Positions 39,801 through 51,800 of a stretch of 64,000 nucleotides of DNA are shown here, one piece after another. A program made the translations under genes and the position numbers. The DNA comes from Apostichopus japonicus. Taxonomy: Eukaryota > Echinodermata > Holothuroidea > Aspidochirotida > Stichopodidae. Within the stretch, counting starts at the first letter, position 1. Every line of letters begins with the position of its first letter. The stretch spans positions 29,713,554 to 29,777,553 of the forward strand of contig NC_092562.1 in the NCBI RefSeq assembly GCF_037975245.1. The letters are read 5' to 3'. Under the pieces are notes generated by a model, which worked only from the letters and a program-made list of their open reading frames with translations, was not told where the DNA came from and did no database searches.

Positions 39801-42800
39801 CGTTCTTAGGAATTAAAAGTTTGTTGCTATGAAGTACAAATTTTTCGTAAGAACATCATTATGAAGGGTAATTAATTATAAGGTATTTATAATTTCTTCC
39901 TATGATTTAATAATTCTACTGTAAAAAGATAAGAATTGTTTGGAAAAAGTGAGTCATTCATTGGTATGATTAATTTTGCATCTACCAATGAGCATTGATA
40001 GAGAATGGCTTCACTGGACTGACTTGTTGTTTATGGGTAAAGCTTACCTTAGTTTAATTTCTATCTTAATTTCTCTTTTTCTTTTCTCTTCATTTATTGT
40101 TTAGGTATCTCAGGAGGAAGAAATCAGATCCTGGAGCAACTGCAGGTAAGTTGTAGATTTCGATCAGGCGGAACAATTTTTCTCAGGACTTTTACAAAGT
40201 CCTTTATAAAATGACTAAACATGTCAGAAATGTCACTTATAGGTAACTATTTGACTCAGTTTTGATCAACCTTTTTGCTATTTGAGACTGTTTGTAAAAA
40301 TTTGGAGTTACTTCAGAAATGCAATGTGTCTTTGATTTATGTTTGTACACAGCTCCATCTCATGATTATGCAAGACACATACCTTTAACAACTCATGGAA
40401 TTAATGTAGGTGATGCAGAAGTTGGTGCATATGAAGTACCAAAGAAGACGTCATTCTCAGCTTTAGAAAAGACAGGCAATGTCACTTACTCTGATGAAGA
40501 TTCAAATGAAGTTGATGCAGAATATGCAATATCTAACGAAGAAATGGAAAGGGAAAGTGACAGTTACAATGATGTGGAAAATGGGAATAAACCAGGAATA
40601 AAGGGCAGTGAAATGGATTGTGAGGGGATGGACATTGGCAAAGCAACACTTGATAAGTGTGACTTGGGTAATTCAATCATTCGGGATAGAGGACCCTTAC
40701 CTATCATTGATATTTCACAAACTGGTAGATCTTTGGATGTTGATGAATGTTATCAGGAACTTCCAGGAACTGAAGAATCCAAAGATGTGGTTGCGTGTAG
40801 ATTCAAAATCAAAGATTTACCCAAGCAATTACAGGATAAGAATTCAGTCCCAGAGGATACAATCACAGATGAGTTTAAGGTATGCTTACTGCTCTATCAT
40901 TGATGAACCTAGGTGTTTTGATAATCACAGATGAGTTTAAGGCAAGTATACTGCTCTATTGTGGATGAAACTAGGTGTTTTGATAATCACAGATGAGTTT
41001 AAGGCAAGTATACTGCTTGATCATGGATGAACCGAAGTGTTTTGATAATCATAGATGAGTTTAAGGCATGTATAAAACGGCGTTACTGTACCATTTGATC
41101 CATTGTATGCATGTTTTTCATTACCGATGCATATCCAACCGGCAAGTGGACAAAGACTATTATCCTAACACACTGTATCATACGAAAACTGGAGCCTATA
41201 CCGCATATTTTTCGCTGAATTTTTCAAACGTTCCCAACATTATTGCAACAATATTTTTCAAGTTTCCCATGATTTCAATATCAACAACTGGGGAGTAGTG
41301 TGGTTCTGTAGCTGCTGAATGTTATTCCATATTAAAACTGACCATTGTCAGTGACATTTTAAATATTGGTGGCCATGATTGAAAGAATCAAGTAGGGTGA
41401 AAATGACAGGCTAGGCATGTGGCTTCAGTATGCACATTTTGAGTGTGAAAACTTTGCTTTGAGTGTTTTAATAAATTAAAAATTCCTTATAAAATAGGCA
41501 CCAAAATGTTGTCTTTTAACCTCTAATTTCTAAGAGCTTCCGGGGGCTTCGACCCTTGGAACCCAACCAGGGCTTTGCCCATGGATCCCACCCTGGGCCG
41601 TAAGGCAGGCCCATGGACCGCACCTTTAACTGTGTCGCGCTGCGTGCTGACTGACGCCTTCAGCGTTAGTATAGTATCACCCACAAAGTTCAGTGATTTT
41701 TTTTACCTCAGGCTCATCCCTGATGAGATCATGGAGCAAATTTCAATCTGCCCAGCTAAACTCAGAAAGAGCAAAAGCTTGGGTGCAGTCTTGAGTCAGA
41801 ATCCCCCCCCCCCCACCCCCTCTCCATGAGTGTATAAAAAAAACTAAATAAAGGAAAGGAAAAGAGATCAGGAGGTAATTTCAATATAATGGATTTTGCA
41901 TATTAACACAAATGCATACTACAGCGCCCTAGTTAACTACACATGCGATTTGAATAGTCAAAAGTATACAAATTCATCATTTTTCGAAACACAGTCTTGA
42001 AGAGAATTGGAAATCAAGTGATTAGGACCAAAAAGGCTGCGTATATTAACAGTATGGTCTCCACATATATTCTCACCGAACTGGTACACTAAGTATGATG
42101 GCTTACAGTGTGTGCCAATTCTGGTAAGGTTTATTACTTTCCTTGTCTTCTCTGGGAAACTTTACCAGAAAAAGCTTGGGTGCAGTCTGGTGAAAAAGAG
42201 AAACAAATCGTCAAATTGTGATTTTTGAGCTCTGTTTAAAGCGCATCCAATGCCATTTGAATATAATAATTAAATGCTTCATTCTGATGCCTTCATTTTG
42301 TAAATACCTCAGAGTTTTCAGGGGCTTCGCCTCTTGGTTCCCCACCGGGACATTGCACTGGACCCTATCATGGTCCGCAGACAAACCCTTGGACCCCACA
42401 AGCTCCTGCAGTGCCGATGGGTCATTCCTACCTGACACCCTCATTTGCCCCTCCAAGTATGAAGAACACAAGCCGCCACTACTCTATCATTCCTAGTGCT
42501 CTGTCATGGATAAGTTTCATGTCTGTGAGATGGTGATGGTTAAGTTTCAGTTCTGTGAGATGGTGATATGAGTGTGACATTGTTGAATAAGGATCGCATT
42601 CTAAAGGTATTCATAATTTAGGGAGAACTTTCAATGTATTGGCGATGTTAGTAATATCTGGCTATGCAATTAAACTTATTGTGAATATTGGCTTAGTCAA
42701 GAACTTGCCAAATGAAACAGACCAAGTCAAACTAAACCTAAATATTGTCTCAACATTTCACAGAAACTACTACATGGCCAGCAGCATCCATGGACTGTTG

Positions 42801-45800
42801 GGATTCTGAAGGATGACAACCGAGACAGTGGAATACTACCTTGTAAGTGAATAAGTCCCAGACTACACATTCAATATAATGGTCCAGTGTATCTAAATGG
42901 TGTTGTAGGAATGCACAATATTGGAACAGGAAAGATCTATAAAGGCTTTATGTAATCTCAGAGAGAGCTAAATCTTTTCTACTCAAGGTTGTGTTGCTGA
43001 TATGTTGTTCCCTACTTGTGGAAAATTGAAGCACAATTTAGTTGGCATAACTCCATGGAGCTAGCTCTGCTCCTTGTTCTCTACTTTGCATAATATTCTA
43101 ATAGTATCGATATTGCTCCTTGTTTCTTCAGATCAAGGCATTTTGACAAAGATAACTTTTACAACTGCCTTTAGCAACTGAAGGCAAACAGATTCAAACT
43201 TAACTCTGGTATAGTTTAACTTAACTTTCATTTCAAATGTCTTACAGTTTCATGGTGCATTCTTGTTTTACAAAGACGAAAAGAAATGGAGAGAGACAGA
43301 GAGTAATTCTTTGGAAGAATCACCTTTTGACATCTTATGACTTGAAAATGTTCACATTTATTTTCCTACAGATGATCATTCAAGAGTTAAACTGCATAAG
43401 GACTCTAGTGGGTCAGATATTGGCTACATTAATGCAAATTACATCAAAGTAAGATATTCAATCTGGGAGAGTCCTTAAGCTCAGCTTGCTAAACAAAAGA
43501 AAGGGTTCAATACTAGATAAATCTTTGCATAATATATCTGTGGTAGCATGGCAGCGCTCTTTCACAGGAACCTTTTTCATTTTGTATGATTTTTCATTTC
43601 TATTCTTTTGCAAATTCTATTGTTTTTTGGTGCATTTGTATGATTTCCATTTATATTACTCCAACATAAAGGTTGTGGTAAACTAACTTTCTTGATATTG
43701 GTGTCTATATGATTGCAAATGTATGGTATAAAGCTTACATCTAAGACATGTTGCTGCTTTATATGTTTGCACTAGAAGAGATTTCAGTTGCCCAGTTGGG
43801 ACAGAAATATATATTTGCAAATTTTAAGGTGAAAATGTGGATGTAACTCAAATGACACCAGTAGACATGACTCATTCTATGATCATTTGGTGCAAGAATG
43901 GATTGAAATCAGCCAGTATGTACGGCTGATGTAATAATTGAGCGGTGCAGGTGAATGACATAACTGCAGTATACCCATCGCAGGAAAAAAAAAAACTAAT
44001 CAAGAATGTCTGAATGCAAACATTAGCATCAAATAACTTCTCTATTTGATAGCAACTGTATGCTTGTTATTATTAAATTCTTTATTTTGATGTGTCTGTG
44101 AACTGAAACACATTTGTATTGCTTTGTTAGCTACGATATGACTCAGTACACATTAAATTAGAAATGGTTTTGTATGCACATGGGACACCAAAACCTATTG
44201 TATGTAATTCATGAATAGATACACTTATCAAGATTACCATAAATACAAATTCAGAAACATGAATCCAGTTCGTGCGTATTGGAGATTGAGAGAGTAAAAG
44301 TAAAAACATATTAGATGTCTGTTGTGATAGTTAAATTGTAGCCTGCTACTTTATAGAAACTATGCAAGTACTAATATGTAATATGAATCAGTGCTGTGCA
44401 GGATTCAAAGGTGGATGGAGGGAGACGGGGGGGGGGGGGTTCTTGGGATGAGCAGGATGGGCTGTAGGTGGATGAAATGCTTTTACAAAAGATAAGTGTG
44501 GTTTCAAAGTGTTTGAATGAGACTCCCAGATAGTGGGGTGCTTTCCCAGATAGAGCTTCAAAGCTTAGACATCAAATGGTGCATTGCAAGGCATATTTAG
44601 ACAACATCTTAGGTCTAAGGGTAAAGTAGTGCTGATAAATCCTTTTGAAGCATGAACAGATCCCCTGACTGTTGATGGAAGTGGGAAGGGAGTCGTGCCA
44701 GCCCAGCCCTCCCCTCTATTGTGCACACCCAGTGCTATGATTGAATTGATGACCATGGGTTTTAGGTTGCTCACAAACATCACTTTGGTACAACTGTATA
44801 TTCTTTTTAAAGACCCTGTGCTCTTCACTGATTACATGTGGTTTTGATTGCAGAGATCATAAGCAATTTTATGTAAATTTCTTGCTTTTACTTCAACCAT
44901 TATAAGATGACTTAGCTATTTTATATTGGTCATATTACTATCATGAGTATTTCACTTCTAAGATATCAGTACCTAAAGATTTTCATACACAATATGTAAA
45001 CCTTCTCAATTCTGGGAATATGAACTCCATGAAATTAAAAACTAAAGTCATGGGGGAATTAAATTCTTTGCTTGAAAATTCCAGCAAAGAAATTTCCATA
45101 AACTTTGCAGGAATTTGAGAAAATTTGTTTATTTTCTCTTTTTTTGCTTTGCATTTAGTTTCGTCATAAGATGAACTTCCAAACTCACATATTGGGCTTT
45201 TGTTTATATTTTTAGGTGCAACACCCACAGACATTTATTGCCTCGCAAGGTATGTTTTTATTAGTATTGTAAAGAAATATTTATCCAAGCTTGTGTGTAT
45301 TATGAATCTAATTTTATTCCATTTGGATTCCTAGTTTGTTTGATGCAGATTCATTGTTACATCAAATGATAACTGGTTTATGTATGTATTCCATATGCAT
45401 GCATATCTTCCTTAGTTTAGTTATATTACATATATTTGCATATATGGTAATTGTGTCCTGCATTTATTTGTTATTATTATATACCAATGTATTTACATGT
45501 AACTGCTCGCCAATGTTTGTAATGTTTGCTTGTTTTTATAGATCCGAATGAGAGGACAGCTGAGTTGTTTTGGAAAATGGTCTGGTTCGAGAAAGTGGAG
45601 GTCATTGTTAATCTCTCACAGACAAAGGTAATTTGTTTTAAACGAAGAATTCATGTTTAATTTTTCTCAAACATGAATGATAACAGAGTTAATTGGAGAT
45701 CTGTGAATCCTCCTTGGCACTCAGGTTTTATTTTTAACCAGTTTCTTCAACATACTGCAGTCTGCTTCTTAATTGAAGTGAATGTACACCACTGTTACCA

Positions 45801-48800
45801 TAAACATGCACCATCTGCAGCTTCTATTCCATTTATATGAATGTTTCTATATTGACTAAGAAGAATTTCTCCCAATTTGCTGTATTCAATTACTCCTTTT
45901 CATACCATCAACAAAAATTAATGAAGAGTGAGAGATATCATGCACATAGCATTAATGTTTTCATTTTATTTTATTAATATGTTTGTTAATTGAATGTTAC
46001 ATTAACTAAATGATATGCTGTAATACAGTTTTGCTTTATGCTTATATCCACTGGACTAGATGTCATCTTTCCAGTACTGGCCCATCTCAGAAGGAACTAA
46101 CAAGATAATTGGGGATTACACTCTGATCTGGTATAAGAGTTCACTGGAGGATCTGGATTTATCAATTAGAGAAATAAAGATTGTCAAGGTACGCTCTAGG
46201 CTAATGTATACTTACCTAAGAGAATATAGATTTCAAGATACCTAGCCAACAACTGCATACTAATAACTTAAAAAAACGTTAAAGTATAATGTACATTAAC
46301 TCTGTTTAGGTTCAACTTCTGTTTAGTATCTGCAGACACAAGAATCATAGCTTAATCCTCTTTCTTTAAGTACATTATGTAATATATAGAGTAAATAATT
46401 GCTATCTCAAGGATAAGTCCTCTGGAAGACATTAATCATTTTACTTTTTCTAACAGGGAGACAAGCTCCATGAAGTTAAGCTCTGCCATTTTCTCTCCTG
46501 GCCTGACGATAGAATTCCTTCTCAGTCAGTTTTATTCATCGATTTCATCAAGAAAGTAAAGGATCTCAAGACTACCAGGTCCCAACCACTTCTTGTACAC
46601 TGCAAGTAAATCCTTTCAAAAGATATTTTGCTCCATTCTATATTACATCAAAGAATTACCATCTGCTTTAAAGGTTCAAATTGTAGCACTGTTTTGTTTA
46701 ATGTGTTATTTGTATGTTGTTTCAAAGATGACTTCAAGAAGAACAGTCTGGTGATGTCTTATTTTGTGTTAATATATAATATGTCCTTGATGTAATATGG
46801 TCTTTCAGTAAAGGAGTTGGTGCTACAGGTACATTCATTGCTCTATATTGTCTTATGGATGACTTTTAAGGACAACAAGAAGGCCAGCCTGGTTGTGTCT
46901 TATTTTGTGTTTATATAAGTGTGTCATAGAGGTTATATAATATCAGTGAAACGTAAACAATTACCAAATGCGTGGAACCTAATAGGTCAGATCTTCCAGT
47001 TACTTTAAGTTGCCAACCTAGAGGCTATGTGCAGTGACCTATGGTAAGGTTTGGTAATGTTGATATGGAAATCATACTTGTGATTTGGCATGGGCTTTGT
47101 AAACTACATTCAACTTTGGTTTCTGTCTTACAAAGGTTTCTGGAGTATCTTCACTTAGCATATTTCAAGGAATATTTCAGTGATCAAAGTTGATATCTAA
47201 AAAGATGATGCAAATTTTCAGTACTAGTAGCTGAAAGCCATATAGAACTTTGCATTCGCCGAGATGAATAGTTTTTTCTGTATAATTTACGAATCATATA
47301 TCTTTAATGGCAAAGCATATTCAATAAAAATAAATATTGATGAGAACACAGTACGTTGGCAGATACTTGGCATATATGATTGGCAACACAAACAAAATGA
47401 TGATACAAAACAATGTGCCATGATGACATCACAGACCACCCATTGTGACTATAGTCGTCATAATCTAGCAACATATTGACTGTTTCAGTCTTCCGTTCAA
47501 GTGCCAGATTTATTGTGGTGGAAAAATTCCTCCAGTGCACACAGTATATGTTGCTTTTCAGTAATGGAGTTGGTGCTAATGGTACCTTCATTGCCCTGTA
47601 TTGTCTGATGGATGACTTGAAGGACAGCAAGAAGACGGGTCTGAGTGTGTCCTCGTTTGTCAATAGAATGAGGAAAGACAGAGTAAACATGATAGAAAAT
47701 GAGGTAAATATTAATATAAGTTTGAAATTTATTTGATGGTTCGTAACTAACTAAGGAAGGGTTGAGTTGCAGACCACAGCAAAAATTCAGTATAATACAA
47801 CATCACAAATGCATACAACTAACAGATGATTTGATTTCCAGTTGCATAAAGTTTAATTCAATTCTCTAGTTGTATAACGTATGTAACATATAAATATATA
47901 AATTAATTGCATATGTATAGGTAATTAATGATAACTAAAGTTAACTGATCAATGCATTAATACTGGTCATAAAGACCTCCTTTCTGCTCTGTACACAGAA
48001 CAGATATCTATGTGTTCTAGTCCTGCTGATTTCTAGCATCTAACCACACCATCTTTCCACTGCCTAAGGACTGCAAATTGACATACTATGTTAGCCAGAC
48101 AATTGGCTACTGCCCTAAGCACAAAGGAACAACCCTTGAAGGAATTCCTAACATATTACGATAGAGAATTTCTAGGGCTTCTTTGGTTCAAACAAGCCAG
48201 ACTGCTTATTGATAAGTCCTGGAGTAAAACAAATTTTAATATATGTATGCATAATTACATCTTTATTTAGGAAAGTACATTTCTTTTATCATATTGTTAT
48301 GTTACACATGATGTTTCCAGGTACAGTACTGGTTCCTGTATGACTGCCTGGTAATAGATTTGTTGTCTCCAGAGAACACAGTAGAAGAAGATGAAATTGA
48401 CCTGGAAAAACAGAAAGATGAGTTTAAGGTGAGGCAGGGCTATATATATTTAACTTTGAATCCCTATTTATGAGTTGTTAGGCATCTAGGAGGATGGTAC
48501 TAAGTATCTGAGGATGATGTTAGGAGGGTGGAGGAATAGAAAGCTGAAATTTAGCTCAAGAATGTGAAGAAAGGCAACAGGTGAATATCATCTGCAGATT
48601 CTAAACTTAAATGGATTGGTATTATAAGGTTGTATTCAATTAGACAGCATTCATAAAGGTGTAATTAATTAAGCCAAAAAATTAAAGCTACATTAGGGTT
48701 ATGAACTCATGAAAATTGGTTACTGTAATCGCACTGATAGTCACATTTTTTTTCTCCAAAAAGTCGTTTTCTCTTTTTAATTAAAACGTTAAGCTATTTA

Positions 48801-51800
48801 TCTGTCCTTTCTTTCTGCAGATTTTAGAGACTTGTAGAGGCTTTTCTGTACCGCACAGTTCCATTGTTGGCCGTCAGAGCCATAATGCCAAAAAGAACAG
48901 ATATTCTGCTGTTTTACCATGTGAGTTCCTTTTATGAAGTAGTGGAAATACATGATAGGTGTTAATGTGATTAGATATATTAAGTAAATTAGTTTATGTG
49001 GCATAATTATTAGATTATTTTTTTTTCATCTTTTTTGTCTATATTATACATTGAGAAGACAGAGGATTCTGCTCTGGAAAAGCTATTTAGTTTTATAAAT
49101 ATTGGTGGCAGGGGAAAATAAATATAGGACCTTTCTATGTATGTACAGCATGGCATCACATTTTTAATAAAAAATATGGATTTTAAAACACAGCAAAAAC
49201 ATAACTTAGAGATGATCTAGCTATTCCCTTTCATTTACACACATTTCCTATAACGAATTTTGCCTACTGTGATCAAACTGGATTCATGTGAGTAGGACAC
49301 TAGTGTGAAAAGTAAAGCAAAGGTAGGCCAGCTCTTTATCAAGACAGTATTACATAAAGCTGTTTGAAAGTTTATCTGTCCAATTCAGTGGAGGGCCTCC
49401 ATGAGTCTATAATAAAGTGATGTATTGGATGCATTGTATGGTTAACAGCTCATTGGTAACTATGGTAATGCAGTTGCTCAACAACACAGGAAACCAGGTA
49501 ACACTGACGGGCAAATTATACGATGAAAGTAGTTCTGGTAAACTGTGTCTATTACTTGTAGACTGAGATAAACTAGAATCAAATGTCGATTGATGGTAAG
49601 GGTCTCGATAAACCTACAGGGAGATTGACACACGTATGGATGAGTAGCCGACCTAGTTGGGTTGTGTTTACAGCTTTAATTGGACCAGTTTTGGCGTAGG
49701 ATCATATGCCCCAGATAGTCATTTCAGTGTAACGGTTTGGGCCTTCCCGTCCCGAGAAATTACATGATTGTGTCTGAGGGGACAGCAAGGTCCTTTCGTT
49801 GTCTGTATGAAGTCAGCTGATGGAATGTCTTAGATTTAAAAACTGTATGATCATAAAGTTGAGCCTCCTTTTGGAGATCATTTGCATAATTCCACAGTCT
49901 TTCAGTGTGTACTGCATTATTATAATGCAGTGCTTGACCCTATCAACTAGATCAAAGTATAAACTTGCTGTTAATAGCAGTAAATATCCACTAGACTCAC
50001 AAAGGAAAATATCCTTCCTTAGAGATCTTTTGTTTTAGTTTCAATCGGGGTGGGCTGGGGGTGGGGAAGAAAAGAGCAAGGAGTACCCTTCATTATGACA
50101 TTGAATTTGGGTGGGGGAGGGGGCAATCAGCTGTCTCAAACCAAGGTTACTTTATGTATTTACAATTTTGGTTTCTGTGAAAGCAGCATACTAGATGAGA
50201 ATAAGAAGTGTTATAAGACTTAAGTATATTAGTTTGTGTGATCAAAACAAACCGTCTTTTGTTCAAAGTGTATGTTCTTACTGTTAATATTCGTCAGTCT
50301 TCTAATTGTACGTATTGTGTAGTCCTAATCGTTACTTATCATTACTATAAAAGCTTTACACAGATATGTGAATATTAAGTAGGATTGTAGATTCATTTTC
50401 CTATCACAATCATTAGATATTATCATTTTAATATTTTCAGATAATTTTTCACGAGCTGTCCTCCAAACACCGGGATCTTTAATTGGTAACACAGATTACA
50501 TTAATGCTACAGTGATTAATGTAAGTATTATAGGCTATTCATATATGCTATTAACTATTTTAGCATCATACATTGTTCCTGAATGCCATGTTTAACATAT
50601 TTGCTCTTATCAAAAGACATTTCCAAATGAAAAGCAATAGTTAAAGTCATTGTTAAAATTTACCAGTCTCATCTATGGTAAAATTTGCTTTGACTGTGCC
50701 TTTCATAGCTTTAACTTTTTAGTTTCTCAATAGCAGTGAACATTTCTGCCGTTTTTCCCTTTAATCCACTTCTTAGAGTTGCTGCAGTAAAGATGCCTTT
50801 ATTATGACCCAGTCACCTCTTCCTTCTACTGCTGAAGATTTCTGGAGGATGGTCCATGATTATGACTGTGCTGCTATCGTCTGCTTGAACCAAATGGATA
50901 TAAACGATGAGGTAACTATACGTTCAGGCTGTTGGTTCTTCGGATAAATGTAAAATATCAAGGAACTAGCAACACTTATATCTGTTTTTTGTCATTCATT
51001 TCTTGAGAAGGGTCATGATTATGACTGTTACTATTGTCTGCTTCAACCAAATGGATGGACATGATGAGTTAAGTATAAGTACAGGCTGTAGATTCTTTAG
51101 ATAAATGTTAATTACCTAGAAACTAGCATCACCTATGTCTGTCTTCTGTCATTAATTTACATGTTGATATCATGTTATCCTCATAAAGTCAAAGTCATAT
51201 TTGTTTAACAAAGATCTTCATCTTTTACAGACAACTTGCCTGTACTGGCCAGACAGTGGAAAGATACAACATGGCAATACGATAGTTGAATGCACTAATG
51301 TCGAAGATAAAGATAAATACTGCTCGCAACGTAGGCTGATTGTTTATTCTAAGAATACCAAGGTAAAGTTGAAATTGATTTGTTTAGTATATTCAATCAA
51401 TAAAAAATCCATAGAAAAGATTTGAGACAAAAACAGTCTTTTTACCTACATGATCTCAGAAGCATGACTCATCTTCCTCTAACATGAAATAAAGTGGGAA
51501 TATCAATGCAAATCTTTGGATTTAAAGACCTTTGCCTCTATAACTCAGTTATTGATGAGGGTTGCAGGTGTATTCTTGCCGGAAGACAAAGCATTACATA
51601 AACATGACATTTGTCTCTTGGAGATCATCATTTAAGGATTAGCAGTCCAGCTGTCTGTATGTAGAAGTTCATGGGACTAATCCATGTTACCAGGTTGGGG
51701 ATAATGCTGTTGATCTTTATTAATCTCCACAGAGAACGGTAACAGTGGAACACTATCAGCTGATTGAATGGTCACCCGATTCAGATCAGACTGGGATTAT

